A stretch of 64,000 nucleotides of DNA from Clostridiaceae bacterium (GCA_902363625.1 CABJAS010000006.1:1-64000), one strand, 5' to 3'; shown: positions 35,324 to 45,422, counted from the first letter of the stretch. Numbers and translations are program-made. Notes: a model not told the origin generated them from the sequence alone.

Positions 35324-35811
35324 TATGGTGTCACCACCAAACGTTCATTAGGATCTTCATCTTCAACAAAAGCAATCCCATTGTTTTTATACTGCTTCAA
35401 GACAAAATAAGTGGATGTTCCGGTTACAGATTCAATGATCGCCAGTTTACTCGCTACAAAGTTTGCGACATCCTGCATTGTCTTTCCTTTGATAATTACT
35501 AAAAACTCATAGGCTCCGCTTAATAAATACATCGTATCTACTTCCGGGAATTTATAAATACTCGCCGCAACACGGTCATAACCATATTCTCTTTCAGGAG
35601 CTGCATTGATTTGGATTAGTGCCATGACATCATCTTTATTTAAATGATCATAATTGATCATCGTATGATAGCCACAGATCACTTTTCGTTTTTCCAGATC
35701 GCTCATTGTATTCAATACATTTTCTTCGCTCTCCTGTAAAGCCATTGCCAAGTCTTTTACTTCCATGCGGGCGTTCTTTTCCAGCAATGATAATAAAGCC
35801 AATTCTTTCAT
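35323..35811 (-). CDS. Lrp/AsnC family transcriptional regulator
   Basis: A 162-residue feast/famine regulator. An N-terminal HTH (LLSLLEKNARMEVKDLAMAL, then EENVLNTMSDLEKRKVI) is followed by the RAM ligand-binding domain (MALIQINAAPEREYGYDRVAASIYKFPEVDTMYLLSGAYEFLVII in its usual order). The GGAGG SD is 6 nt before ATG 35811. It is co-transcribed with an aminotransferase and likely controls it by amino acid binding. Confidence 0.9.
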   Translation of the reverse strand: MKELALLSLLEKNARMEVKDLAMALQESEENVLNTMSDLEKRKVICGYHTMINYDHLNKDDVMALIQINAAPEREYGYDRVAASIYKFPEVDTMYLLSGAYEFLVIIKGKTMQDVANFVASKLAIIESVTGTSTYFVLKQYKNNGIAFVEDEDPNERLVVTP

Positions 35812-35928
35812 GGGAACTCCTCCTATCTAATTTATAGGTTTTATTATATCTTTTTTATAATTGAAAATCTATACTAATAAAATAGAATTGAACTGCGTAT
35901 GTATAGAAAAGAAGGTCAGGTGAAAACA

Positions 35929-36477
35929 ATGGGATATACAGAAATGATTTTTATCGCTGTCGGACTGGCAATGGATGCCTTTGCTTTAGCTTTATGCCTT
36001 GGTTTGCCAATGCATAAGATGGATTGGGGAAAAGGGATTAAAGTAGGCATATACTTTGGCTTCTTTCAAGGCTTGATGCCCTTTATCGGCTATTTATTAG
36101 GAAAGCAGTTTGCTGTTCATATCGTCCAGATCGATCATTGGATTGCATTTATTTTATTAACCTATACCGGCATTAACATGCTTAGAGAAGCGCATATGGA
36201 AGAAGAAGTCTGCCCGGCTTTTGATTTTAAAACATTGTTTCCATTATCCATTGCCTGCAGCATTGATGCTTTTGCCATTGGGATCACCTTTGCGTTCTTT
36301 AAGATAGAGATTTTGGATGCAACACTGATCATTGCTCTAATCACTGCCATTATCTCTATTATAGGAGTTAAGATCGGGCATCTGTTTGGAAGCAAGCTCA
36401 AATCCAAAGCAGATATTCTTGGGGGAGTGATTTTGATCTTGATGGGGATCAAAATTTTGATTGAACATTTATTTTGA
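35929..36477 (+). CDS. mntP: Manganese efflux pump MntP
   Basis: A 182-residue membrane protein with six helices. The family repeats are seen: FIAVGLAMDAFALALCLGL near residue 8 and LSIACSIDAFAIGITFAFF near residue 107, each with the conserved Asp. Start is ATG 35929 with AGGTGA 5-8 nt upstream; the frame stays open for 10 further codons. It has no yybP-ykoY riboswitch, unlike many mntP genes; that element instead controls the P-type ATPase at 42827. Confidence 0.93.
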   Translation: MGYTEMIFIAVGLAMDAFALALCLGLPMHKMDWGKGIKVGIYFGFFQGLMPFIGYLLGKQFAVHIVQIDHWIAFILLTYTGINMLREAHMEEEVCPAFDFKTLFPLSIACSIDAFAIGITFAFFKIEILDATLIIALITAIISIIGVKIGHLFGSKLKSKADILGGVILILMGIKILIEHLF

Positions 36478-36507
36478 TAAATTGAAAATAGATTGAAAGC
36501 GGATAAG

Positions 36508-36532
36508 CACTGAATAAATCAGTGTTTTTTTA
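36508..36532 (+). terminator. Terminator of mntP
   Basis: CACTGA/TCAGTG stem with a 5-nt loop followed by eight T residues. Confidence 0.8.
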
Positions 36533-36614
36533 TATTTCCGGTCAATTTCAAAAGAAAAATAGCGATTGTCATAGTCTCTAAGACATAGTATAATTTGGCG
36601 AAGGAGGTATTTTT

Positions 36615-37181
36615 ATGAATCCAATCATGTGTATCACTTTGAATAATCAAAAACAAATTAAAATTGAATTGTATCCGGACATTGCCCCGAATACAGTTAA
36701 CAGTATGATCACTCTTATTCAGCAAGGCTTGCTTGATCATCGTCCGATTCAAAGAATTGCCTATGATTTTGTACTGCAATTTACATACAACGGATTTAAT
36801 CATGATCCTAAATGTGAATATATTATTGATGGGGAATTTGATGAAAACGGACATTCTAATCCGATTGCGTTTGAAAAAGGGGTTGTCGGAATGGGCGGAG
36901 ATGGCAGCAGCATCGCTTCAGGCTGTGATTTTTTTATTGTGATCGGCCATCACTGTCAGGAACGTTTAAATGGTAAATTTACTGCTTTTGGCAGAGTGAT
37001 CAGCGGTTATGAAGAAGTGGACAGGATCATTCAAGTACCCACTAAAAAAATAATACGTGCAGACAATCCTAATGTGGATATCAACGAACCCCTTGTTCCT
37101 GAAATAATGGAAAAGGTTACCGTTGAAACCTTTGGCATTGAATATCCAAAACCGCATATTTTACGCTATGGAGAATCCTAA
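36615..37181 (+). CDS. Cyclophilin-type peptidyl-prolyl cis-trans isomerase
   Basis: A 188-residue cyclophilin. Typical elements are IKIELYPDIAPNTVNSMITL near residue 16, RPIQRIAYDFVLQ (the catalytic Arg region), NPIAFEKGVVGMGGDGSSIASGCDFFIVIG and KFTAFGRVISGYEEVDRI. No signal peptide, so it acts in the cytosol on proline isomerisation during folding. AAGGAGG SD before the ATG. Single gene. Confidence 0.92.
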   Translation: MNPIMCITLNNQKQIKIELYPDIAPNTVNSMITLIQQGLLDHRPIQRIAYDFVLQFTYNGFNHDPKCEYIIDGEFDENGHSNPIAFEKGVVGMGGDGSSIASGCDFFIVIGHHCQERLNGKFTAFGRVISGYEEVDRIIQVPTKKIIRADNPNVDINEPLVPEIMEKVTVETFGIEYPKPHILRYGES

Positions 37182-37243
37182 GCACATCTTTAGTAATCAA
37201 AAAGATTTTATTTTATAATGAGTCATATATAAGGAGTGGGAAA

Positions 37244-39376
37244 ATGAAATTAGAGGAAATCAGAGTTATAAAAAAGGACAATACCAAAGAAGTATTTAAT
37301 ATCCAAAAAGTAGTCATCGCTGTGAATAAATCAGCTTACCGTACTTTAGTGACTTTCACAGATGAGGATATTAAGAAGATTTGTGAAATCGTAGAAAAAC
37401 GTGTTGGCGAATTAACACATCCGGAAATCTATATTGCACAGATGCACAACATTGTTGAAGAAGCATTGGAAGCTACCAATCCTAAAGTAGCAAAAAGCTA
37501 TCGTGACTATCGTAACTATAAGCAGGATTTTGTACAGATGCTGGATGAAGTCTATAAAAAATCACAATCGATCATGTATATCGGGGATAAAGAAAATAGT
37601 AATACAGACAGCGCCCTTGTTTCTACAAAGCGCAGCTTGATCTTCAACCAATTAAATAAAGAATTATATCAAAAGTTTTTCTTAACGACAGAAGAACTGC
37701 AAGCCTGCCGTGACGGATATATTTATATCCATGATATGTCAGCTCGCCGTGATACAATGAACTGCTGTCTTTTTGACGTTCAAAATGTCTTAAAAGGTGG
37801 ATTTGAAATGGGGAACCTTTGGTATAACGAGCCTAAAACATTAGATGTTGCATTTGATGTTATCGGGGATATTATTCTTTCTGCTGCCAGTCAGCAATAC
37901 GGCGGATTTACCGTGCCAAGTGTAGACTTATTATTAGAACCTTATGCAATAAAGCAATATGAAATCTTAAGAAAAAAATATACAAACTTGGGGCTGGGAC
38001 AGGAAAAAGCAGAAGAAGCTGCCTTAAAAGATATTGAAAGAGAATTCAGACAAGGATTCCAGGGATGGGAATATAAATTCAACTCTGTTTCTTCATCTCG
38101 CGGAGATTACCCTTTCATCACAGTAACTACAGGAACCGGAACAGGACGCTTCGCAAAGATGGCATCTCTTAAAATGCTGGAAGTACGTCGTATCGGTCAA
38201 GGAAAAGATGGAAGTAAAAAGCCTGTCTTATTCCCTAAGATTGTTTTCTTGTATGATGAAGAGCTGCACGGTGAAGGAAAACCGTTAGAAGATTTATTTG
38301 AAGCCGGTGTGCTTTGTTCAAGCAAGACCATGTATCCGGACTGGTTAAGTTTAAGCGGTGAAGGCTATGTGGCAAGTATGTATAAAAAATACGGTAAGAT
38401 CGTTTCTCCGATGGGGTGCCGTGCTTTCTTATCTCCTTGGTATGAAAGAGGCGGAATGGAACCGGCAGATGAAAAGGATGTACCTGTATTTGTCGGACGT
38501 TTCAACATTGGTGCAGTCAGCCTGCATTTACCTATGATCTATGCCAAAGCAAAACAAGAATCACGTGATTTCTATGAAGTATTAGATTATTATATGAATT
38601 TAATCCGTGAACTGCATATCCGTACATATGACTACTTAGGAGAGATGAAGGCATCTGTAAATCCACTAGCTTACTGTGAAGGTGGATTCTATGGCGGTAA
38701 CTTGAAACTAAATGATAAGATTAAACCATTGCTTAAATCTTCTACAGCATCTTTTGGAATTACAGCCTTAAATGAATTAGAACAGCTGCATCATAAGAAA
38801 TCACTTTATGAAGACGGAAGCTTTGCTTTAGAAGTGCTTGACTATATCAATAAAAAAGTGAATGAATTTAAAAAAGAAGATGGTATCCTCTATGCCATTT
38901 ACGGAACACCGGCAGAAAGTTTATGCGGATTGCAGATTCAGCAGTTCCGTAAAAAATACGGTGTCATTGAAAATGTATCTGATCGTGAATATGTCAGCAA
39001 TTCTTTCCACTGCCATGTCTCAGAAGATATTACACCTATTGAAAAACAGGACAGCGAGGGACGTTTCTGGGATCTATGTAACGGTGGAAAGATCCAGTAT
39101 GTAAAATATCCAATTGATTATAATATTGATGCGTTTAAAACATTATTGAAACGTGCAATGAAAAAAGGATTCTATGAAGGTGTCAATTTATCACTTTCTT
39201 ACTGTGATGACTGCGGTCATGAAGAATTAAACATGGATGTCTGCCCAGTCTGTGGAAGTACTAATCTGACTAAAATTGAACGTATGAACGGTTATTTATC
39301 TTACTCAAGAGTAAAAGGGGATACTCGTTTGAATGATGCCAAGATGGCAGAAATTAAAGAAAGGAAATCAATGTAA
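37244..39376 (+). CDS. nrdD: Anaerobic ribonucleoside-triphosphate reductase (class III)
   Basis: A 710-residue glycyl radical enzyme that makes deoxynucleotides without oxygen. It has an N-terminal ATP-cone (EEIRVIKKDNTKEVFNIQKVVIAV), the radical-relay Cys region (DTMNCCLFDVQNVL near residue 168), a C-terminal zinc motif with two CxxC pairs (CDDC and CPVC near residues 660-680) and the glycyl loop ERMNGYLSYSR (Gly about residue 690). The loop is MNGY instead of the commoner ICGY. TATAAT near 37215 may be the -10. nrdG overlaps by 1 nt. Confidence 0.96.
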   Translation: MKLEEIRVIKKDNTKEVFNIQKVVIAVNKSAYRTLVTFTDEDIKKICEIVEKRVGELTHPEIYIAQMHNIVEEALEATNPKVAKSYRDYRNYKQDFVQMLDEVYKKSQSIMYIGDKENSNTDSALVSTKRSLIFNQLNKELYQKFFLTTEELQACRDGYIYIHDMSARRDTMNCCLFDVQNVLKGGFEMGNLWYNEPKTLDVAFDVIGDIILSAASQQYGGFTVPSVDLLLEPYAIKQYEILRKKYTNLGLGQEKAEEAALKDIEREFRQGFQGWEYKFNSVSSSRGDYPFITVTTGTGTGRFAKMASLKMLEVRRIGQGKDGSKKPVLFPKIVFLYDEELHGEGKPLEDLFEAGVLCSSKTMYPDWLSLSGEGYVASMYKKYGKIVSPMGCRAFLSPWYERGGMEPADEKDVPVFVGRFNIGAVSLHLPMIYAKAKQESRDFYEVLDYYMNLIRELHIRTYDYLGEMKASVNPLAYCEGGFYGGNLKLNDKIKPLLKSSTASFGITALNELEQLHHKKSLYEDGSFALEVLDYINKKVNEFKKEDGILYAIYGTPAESLCGLQIQQFRKKYGVIENVSDREYVSNSFHCHVSEDITPIEKQDSEGRFWDLCNGGKIQYVKYPIDYNIDAFKTLLKRAMKKGFYEGVNLSLSYCDDCGHEELNMDVCPVCGSTNLTKIERMNGYLSYSRVKGDTRLNDAKMAEIKERKSM

Positions 39377-39867
39377 TGCGTTATCATGATATTACCAAAG
39401 ATGACATGCTGAATGGGGACGGACTGCGTGTCGTACTTTGGGTTTCAGGATGTACCCATGCCTGTGAACAATGCCAAAACCCTATCACTTGGGATATTAA
39501 TGACGGATTGGTTTTTGACCAAAAAGCAAAAGCTGAATTATTTGAAATCCTGGGACGTGATTATATTTCCGGTATTACTCTGAGCGGCGGAGATCCTTTG
39601 CATCCGCAAAACCGTGAAGAAGTCGGAAAGCTAATTGAAGAAATCAAAGAAAAATTTCCTCATAAAACAATCTGGTGCTATACCGGATTCTTATATGAGG
39701 AAATAGAGGATTTAGACTTTATGCCTCTCATCGATGTATTAGTAGATGGGAAATTTGTGATCGGACTGCTCGATCATCAACTGCATTGGCGTGGGAGTTC
39801 AAATCAGCGTGTAATCGATGTAAAAGAGACCTTAGCCTTAAATAAGATTGTTTTGCATAATTCTTAG
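39376..39867 (+). CDS. nrdG: Anaerobic ribonucleotide reductase activating protein
   Basis: A 163-residue radical SAM activase that installs the glycyl radical on NrdD. The cluster motif is CTHACEQC (CxxxCxxC, near residue 26) in the family context GDGLRVVLWVSGC, with GITLSGGDPLHPQN near residue 67. The ATG shares its A with the nrdD stop (TAATG). It is dedicated to NrdD, so the other activase at 14186 is left for the second glycyl radical enzyme. Confidence 0.96.
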   Translation: MRYHDITKDDMLNGDGLRVVLWVSGCTHACEQCQNPITWDINDGLVFDQKAKAELFEILGRDYISGITLSGGDPLHPQNREEVGKLIEEIKEKFPHKTIWCYTGFLYEEIEDLDFMPLIDVLVDGKFVIGLLDHQLHWRGSSNQRVIDVKETLALNKIVLHNS

Positions 39868-39972
39868 AAGATGGTTTCCCATCTTCTCTTTTTTTCTCTT
39901 TTATTTTCCATCTTTTTATAGTATGATGGTGCTGAAAGCATTTTCAAAATATGAAAAGAGAGTGAAAAAAGC

Positions 39973-40968
39973 GTGGAATATAAAGATAATTTTGACTACT
40001 TTCTAGAAGAAAAACAGATTAATACGTATCAATTAGTAAAAGAAATAGTAAACCAAGAAGAACATCGGGTATTCTATTTTAAAGACTTAGAAAGTCGCTT
40101 TTTGTATGTGAATGATGCATTTGTCAGCAAATTTAATTTAAAGAACCGAGATGAAGTAATTGGTAAAACCGATTATGAATTATTTACTCATTGTCCTGAA
40201 CATGCCAAGCTGGCTTATCGGGATGAACAGGAAATTATTGCAACGGGAAAAGCGATTGATGTTCTCGAATATGAAGGAATAAGGGATGGGATTGAGCGAG
40301 TTGTACGTACGCATAAATATCCTCTCTATGACCATCAGCATCGTATATGTGGGACATTTGGGATTTCTGAGGATATCAGCATGGATCTTCAGATCATTCA
40401 AGAAGAAAGACAAAAGGAAATACAAATGGCACAGCAGATTGATAAGCTTAATGAAAAGATCAATGAAGATGCATTAAGTAAGCTGAAAAATGCCCGCTAT
40501 GCCAAACGCCGTTATCGTTATCTCTATCAACAGTTTATCAAGGATTACATTCCTTTTTCTATCATTCTTTTAGACAGTGATAACTTTAAGCAGGTAAACG
40601 ATGAATTCGGGCACATGATCGGAGATCTGGTCATCAAATATATAGGCAAGATCCTGTTATCGATCAAGGAAACTTATAAAAATGAATTAAATATTTGCCG
40701 TATCGGCGGAGATGAATTTTTAGTAATTTTACCCAGCACCACGATCAAAGATGCCACAGATGTTGCTTTTATGATTAAAGAAGCCTTTCATCAGCAGCCT
40801 TTTTGTGAAAATGAGATTCTGACAAATATTACCTTTTCAATGGGTGTCGGTGAAATTCAGCTAAACGAAACATTAGAAGACTTTTTACATCGAGTTGATA
40901 CTCATTTATACCGTGCAAAACGCAATGGTAAGAATGATATTGACTTTAATGTATCAAATTTAATTTAA
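39973..40968 (+). CDS. PAS domain diguanylate cyclase (GGDEF)
   Basis: A 331-residue soluble signalling protein. The PAS domain (about residues 25-140: RVFYFKDLESRFLYVNDAFVSKF, VIGKTDYELF, GTFGISEDIS) is followed by a short coiled coil and a GGDEF domain with the intact ICRIGGDEFLVILP motif (near residue 240) and SIILLDSDNFKQVND. An allosteric RxxD I-site is not evident, so product inhibition is doubtful. Start GTG 39973 with GAGAGTG upstream. It likely makes cyclic di-GMP in response to a ligand or redox cue. Confidence 0.9.
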   Translation: MEYKDNFDYFLEEKQINTYQLVKEIVNQEEHRVFYFKDLESRFLYVNDAFVSKFNLKNRDEVIGKTDYELFTHCPEHAKLAYRDEQEIIATGKAIDVLEYEGIRDGIERVVRTHKYPLYDHQHRICGTFGISEDISMDLQIIQEERQKEIQMAQQIDKLNEKINEDALSKLKNARYAKRRYRYLYQQFIKDYIPFSIILLDSDNFKQVNDEFGHMIGDLVIKYIGKILLSIKETYKNELNICRIGGDEFLVILPSTTIKDATDVAFMIKEAFHQQPFCENEILTNITFSMGVGEIQLNETLEDFLHRVDTHLYRAKRNGKNDIDFNVSNLI

Positions 40969-40982
40969 TAGGAGAGAGATTT

Positions 40983-41882
40983 ATGTATTTAGTATTTGAT
41001 ATTGGCGGAACATTTGTTAAATATGGATTGATGAATGATATGGGGGAAATCTTTGAAAAAGGAAAAACTCCTACAATCAATGACAATCTGGAAGCATTCT
41101 TAGACGGTTTAGTTACTGTTTATAAACAGCAAAAAGATATTAAGGGAATTGCCATCAGTTGTCCCGGATTAGTAGATATTGATAAAGGAATCGTCTATGG
41201 CGGCGGTGCTGTTACTTGCTTAGATCAGGTTCATATTGTTGATGAATTATCAAAGCGTTGTGACGGATTGCCTGTCTCAGCAGAAAATGATGGAAAATGC
41301 GCAGGCTTGGCAGAGGCGTGGATTGGTGCAGCCAAAGATGTCGATAACTGCTGCGTACTGGCATTTGGTACCGGAGTTGCAGGTGCAATTATCAAAGATA
41401 AGAAGATTCATCGAGGAAATCATCTTGTTGCCGGAGAAGCCAGCTATTTTATTATGGATGCCGATCGTAAAAGCATAAAGCTGAAATATTTCGGTCACGA
41501 TTCTTCAACCTTAGGTACCCTTAAAAAAGCAGAATGTTTATTAGGGATGGAGCCGGGAAGCTTAAGTGGGGAAAAACTCTTTAGCTTAGCTAAAGATAAT
41601 GATCCGATCGCTACAGAAGTATTAGAGGATTTTTATTTCAATATTGCCGTGCAATGCTATAACCTGCAATATGTGTTTGATCCCGATATTATTTGTATCG
41701 GTGGCGGAATCAGCGAACAACCTTCTGTCATTGAGGGAATCAATCGCTATGTAACAGCGATCTATGAAAATACCAAACAGTTTTTAAAACCGGAAGTGAC
41801 TGTCTGTCAGTTTAATAACGATTCTAATCTGATTGGTGCTTTATATAATTTTAAACAGATTCATGAATCCCAAGACCGTTAA
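40983..41882 (+). CDS. ROK family sugar kinase
   Basis: A 299-residue ROK protein: MYLVFDIGGTFVKYGL (ATP phosphate loop), IKGIAISCPGLVD, VSAENDGKCAGLAEAWIGAA and LAFGTGVAGAIIKDKKIHRG. No HTH, so it is a kinase and not a repressor. The zinc-binding CxCGxxGCxE motif is absent, as in BglK-like enzymes. It follows the GGDEF gene by 14 nt with an AGGAGAG SD, so the two probably share a transcript. Sugar unknown. Confidence 0.88.
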   Translation: MYLVFDIGGTFVKYGLMNDMGEIFEKGKTPTINDNLEAFLDGLVTVYKQQKDIKGIAISCPGLVDIDKGIVYGGGAVTCLDQVHIVDELSKRCDGLPVSAENDGKCAGLAEAWIGAAKDVDNCCVLAFGTGVAGAIIKDKKIHRGNHLVAGEASYFIMDADRKSIKLKYFGHDSSTLGTLKKAECLLGMEPGSLSGEKLFSLAKDNDPIATEVLEDFYFNIAVQCYNLQYVFDPDIICIGGGISEQPSVIEGINRYVTAIYENTKQFLKPEVTVCQFNNDSNLIGALYNFKQIHESQDR

Positions 41883-41895
41883 ACCGGTCTTTTTA
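41872..41895 (+). terminator. Terminator after the ROK kinase
   Basis: AAGACCG/CGGTCTT stem with a 6-nt loop containing the stop codon, followed by five T residues. Confidence 0.75.
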
Positions 41896-42002
41896 TTATA
41901 ATAAAATCCTATTCATGTTTATGACAGCTATCGAAGTACAACTGTTCCACATAGAAAATTATTGGTGAATAAAAAAACAGTCGCTTTGATAAAATCAACT
42001 GT

Positions 42003-42150
42003 TTACAGCATTAAATTGTCAATACGTTGTGATTCTCCCATTTCTAATAACGTAAGATAAAAACCGATATTTTCTTTATAGCTATGAGACATTTAATCAT
42101 GAATGAACCACCGCTTCCTAAATAAAGCCTTATACAGCTCAAATGATAGA
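42003..42150 (-). pseudogene. Possible gene remnant
   Basis: On the minus strand two short open pieces follow each other: ELYKALFRKRWFIHD then stop, and a 29-codon piece (MSHSYKENIGFYLTLLEMGE, then SQRIDNLML) ending at 42003. A terminator-like hairpin (ACAGT...ACTGT plus T-run) lies just beyond. It looks like the decayed 3' end of a gene, but I do not recognise the family. Confidence 0.25.
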
Positions 42151-42167
42151 ATTATGCTTATATAGGT

Positions 42168-42626
42168 TTATTTTTTCTTTTCCATAACATCGTAACACAA
42201 AAAATCATTATCACTTGAGGCTATGATATTAAAGCTTATATCTTTATATCCTCTTTTCAGGTATATCTTTTTAGCTGGCAAAGAGGCATCTAATACAATA
42301 TTTAAATACTTATTAAAGATTGTTTTTTCTGCAAAATCAAGCATTTTCGTGCCATATCCCATTCCCTGATAAGCCGGAAGAACAAAAAGCCGGCATATTT
42401 CGTTCTCTTTTATCGTCACCGTACCTATAACTTTCTGTGATTGATCAAAGCAAAGAAATACACGGTTCATTTCAATATCTTTTAAAATATTTTCTTCGTT
42501 ATGATAGTTAAGAAAAAAATCTACTGTCCCTTTAGGATAGTAATGCGGATAAATCTCAGAGATCGTTATCTCTGAAATCGTTTTAACTATACTTTTATCT
42601 GATGCAACAGCCTGTTTTATACTCAT
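42168..42626 (-). CDS. GNAT family N-acetyltransferase
   Basis: A 152-residue acetyltransferase with the core motif ICRLFVLPAYQGMGYGTKMLDFAEK (acetyl-CoA loop QGMGYG, near residue 88) and a C-terminal YLKRGYKDI. The N-terminus IKQAVASDKSIVKTISEITI fits the fold. ATG 42626 is 8 nt from GGAG; the ATG at 42632 is too close. It stands alone. Substrate unknown. Confidence 0.85.
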   Translation of the reverse strand: MSIKQAVASDKSIVKTISEITISEIYPHYYPKGTVDFFLNYHNEENILKDIEMNRVFLCFDQSQKVIGTVTIKENEICRLFVLPAYQGMGYGTKMLDFAEKTIFNKYLNIVLDASLPAKKIYLKRGYKDISFNIIASSDNDFLCYDVMEKKK

Positions 42627-42807
42627 TCTCATATCTCCATAAATTTCAATTTACTTTTCTTCTCTCTGCTTTTTTATCCTATCATTTCAGCTTGTAACTC
42701 CGTTCAATTCTTTATAAATCATTATATCAGGCAGTAAAAGCACAGTCATCTCTTTTTTTGATTTGATATGAATAAAAACCGATATAATTATTTTCGCATT
42801 TCTTTAA

Positions 42808-42839
42808 GAAAAAAAGAACCGCAGTTTTAAATGCGATTC
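42808..42839 (-). terminator. Terminator of the P-type ATPase gene
   Basis: GAATCGCA/TGCGGTTC stem (complement of 42816-42839) with the stop codon in its loop region, followed on the minus strand by seven T residues. Confidence 0.75.
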
Positions 42840-45394
42840 ACTAATTTTGTTCTTATCCATTTAATGATTTGAATTATAAATAAATTTGATAAAGCTAATC
42901 CCCAGATCAGTCCTAATAATTCAAATGAAATATCGGCTACACTGAATAATCCATGTAATCCTGGGAGTAATAAGACACTCATCAGTAAAGTTACACCTAC
43001 TAAGAAGGCTCCTAATAAGAATTTATTGTTCATGAACTGTTTGGTAAACAATACCGGATGCTGTGACTTACAGTTATAGCCATGTACTAAACGAGAAAGA
43101 CACAATGTTGCAAAGGCTAATGTCTGTGCAGTTAAAGTATCAAAATAAGTAATTCCAACCCAGAAAGCAATGAATGTCGTTACCGAAATAACAATACCTT
43201 CAATCAAGATCGTGGTCACAAAGTCTTTAGTTAATATTCCTTCGCTCTTTGGTCTTGGCTTTTCTTTCATCACATCTTTTTGATCGGGTTCCAAGCCTAA
43301 TGCAATCGCCGGTAAACTGTCTGTCAACAAGTTAATAAACAGCAAGTGAACCGGAGCAAACGGAACCGGCAAAGCTAATAATGAAGACAGCAGTACAACG
43401 ATAATCCCCGCTGTATTTCCGCTTAATAAGAATTGAATTGAACGTTTGATATTGGCATAGATGTTACGCCCATTTTCAATCGATTTAACGATTGTCGCAA
43501 AATTATCATCGGTTAACACCATACTCGCTGCATCTTTAGATACTTCTGTTCCGGTAATCCCCATTGCTACTCCGATATCTGCCTGTTTTAAGGCTGGAGC
43601 ATCATTGACACCATCTCCGGTCATAGAGACGATATGTCCTTTTTCCTGCCATGCACGGACAATTCTGATTTTATGCTCAGGACTAACACGGGCATAGACA
43701 GATTTATTTTCCACAAAATCTTTTAATTCTTCATCACTCAAGTGATCGATCTCCATACCTTCAACCGCTTCATCTATATTTTCTAAAATACCGATCTCTT
43801 TTGCAATGGCAGCGGCTGTAATCTTATGATCGCCGGTAATCATGATCGGTTTGATTCCTGCTGCTTTACATTTTGCTACTGCTTCCTTTGATTCTTCACG
43901 AGGCGGATCAATCATAGCAATTAAACCGACAAAAGTCAGTCCTTTTTCATCTTCTAATGTTAAATCAAGGTGATCGATCATTTTATAACTAAAGGCAAGT
44001 ACACGCAGTCCCTGACTTGAAAATTCCTGATTTACCTGAACCAGTTTTTCTTTTTGTTCTTCATTGAGATCCATGCGTGTCAATAAAACATCGACAGCAC
44101 CTTTTGTAATCATGACATCATTTCCCCCAATATGATGAGTTGTTGACATCAGTTTACGATCTGAATCAAACGGGATTTCCGATAAACGAGGGTATTCCTT
44201 ACGAATTTCATCACTGGAGAAATCATGTTTAATGGCGTAATCAATTAAAGCCACCTCTGTAGGATCGCCAATTTGCTTTCCTTCTTCATCAATTAATGCA
44301 TCACTGCATAAGATACCATCTAAAATAAGTTTGCGTAAATGCTGTTCGTCATCTTTGAATAAGAAATATTTTTGCACGGTCATTTTGTTTTGAGTCAAAG
44401 TTCCGGTCTTATCCGAACAGATAATCGAAACACTTCCCAGTCCTTCCACTGCTTGAAGTTTTCTGACAATTGCGTGTTCCTTTACCATCTTTTGTGTACC
44501 GAACGATAAAACGATCGTGACAATAGAACTCAAGGCTTCAGGAATAGCTGCTACGGCAAGAGCTACAGCGAACATAAAGGAATCTAAAATCGGCATTCCT
44601 CTCAACGCACTCACACCAAAAATAATTGCACAGATAATTAAGATGATAATCGATAAACGCTGTCCAAACTGGTCTAAGCTGACCTGTAATGGCGTTTTCT
44701 TTTCTTTTGTTTGTTTAATTAAAGCCGCAATTTTTCCTACTTCCGTATCCATTCCAATGTTGGTTACTATATAGTTCCCACGTCCATAAGTGACATAGCT
44801 TCCTGAGAAAACCATATTTAACTGATCTCCTAAAGGCATATCTTTATCAAATACCGTATCTTGCTTATCTACACTTTCACTTTCACCAGTCAAAGCACTT
44901 TCATTGATCTTCAAGCTGGCATTTTCAATAATGCGTCCATCGGCACTGATATAATCCCCCGCTTCCAGCATGACGATATCTCCGATAGTTACCTCATTTG
45001 AAGGAATGATCATTGGCTTTCCTTCACGAATAACTTTTGCGGATGGCGCCGATAGTTTTTTCAAGCTGTCAATCGACTGATCCGCTTTTGTCTGCTGATA
45101 AGTTCCTAGTAAAGCATTCATGACCACCACGGTAAAAATAACGATGGCACTTTCATGATCTCCTAAGATTGCAGAGATGGTTGCCGCCACTAATAAAATA
45201 ATGACTAAAAAGTCTTTGAACTGTTCTAAAAAGACGAGAAGAATACTTTTCTTCTTCGTTTCTACCAGCTCATTCAAGCCATACTTCTGCTGATTTTGTT
45301 TGACTTGGGCTTCTCCTAACCCTTCGCTCGAACAATGCAGCTCATCAAGTAATGCCTGCTTATCCATTTGATAAATCTTTTTGCTAGTTTCCAA
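42827..45394 (-). CDS. P2-type cation-transporting ATPase, likely Mn2+ (or Ca2+) efflux
   Basis: An 855-residue P-type ATPase of the SERCA/PMCA-like group: N-terminal cation ATPase domain, TGESESVDK actuator motif, phosphorylation Asp in CSDKTGTLTQNKMT (near residue 331), ITGDHKITA, MTGDGVNDAPALKQAD hinge, and about ten membrane helices. M4 has AIPEALSSIV where classical Ca2+ pumps have PEGLP. The upstream yybP-ykoY riboswitch responds to Mn2+ in other species, so Mn2+ efflux is the best guess. Start is TTG 45394, 8 nt after GGAGG; the next in-frame ATG has no SD. Confidence 0.88.
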   Translation of the reverse strand: METSKKIYQMDKQALLDELHCSSEGLGEAQVKQNQQKYGLNELVETKKKSILLVFLEQFKDFLVIILLVAATISAILGDHESAIVIFTVVVMNALLGTYQQTKADQSIDSLKKLSAPSAKVIREGKPMIIPSNEVTIGDIVMLEAGDYISADGRIIENASLKINESALTGESESVDKQDTVFDKDMPLGDQLNMVFSGSYVTYGRGNYIVTNIGMDTEVGKIAALIKQTKEKKTPLQVSLDQFGQRLSIIILIICAIIFGVSALRGMPILDSFMFAVALAVAAIPEALSSIVTIVLSFGTQKMVKEHAIVRKLQAVEGLGSVSIICSDKTGTLTQNKMTVQKYFLFKDDEQHLRKLILDGILCSDALIDEEGKQIGDPTEVALIDYAIKHDFSSDEIRKEYPRLSEIPFDSDRKLMSTTHHIGGNDVMITKGAVDVLLTRMDLNEEQKEKLVQVNQEFSSQGLRVLAFSYKMIDHLDLTLEDEKGLTFVGLIAMIDPPREESKEAVAKCKAAGIKPIMITGDHKITAAAIAKEIGILENIDEAVEGMEIDHLSDEELKDFVENKSVYARVSPEHKIRIVRAWQEKGHIVSMTGDGVNDAPALKQADIGVAMGITGTEVSKDAASMVLTDDNFATIVKSIENGRNIYANIKRSIQFLLSGNTAGIIVVLLSSLLALPVPFAPVHLLFINLLTDSLPAIALGLEPDQKDVMKEKPRPKSEGILTKDFVTTILIEGIVISVTTFIAFWVGITYFDTLTAQTLAFATLCLSRLVHGYNCKSQHPVLFTKQFMNNKFLLGAFLVGVTLLMSVLLLPGLHGLFSVADISFELLGLIWGLALSNLFIIQIIKWIRTKLVNRI

Positions 45395-45422
45395 TGCATA
45401 TTCCTCCTATTTGTATATAAAC

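Noticed and set aside
35812..35928. yybP-ykoY riboswitch upstream of mntP
   Set aside because: The gap is short and lacks the AAAGGGGAGTAGC and AGCGAGACC-type ends.
37182..37243. NrdR box upstream of nrdD
   Set aside because: No palindrome of the ACAnnATATnnTGT kind is visible in the 62-bp gap.
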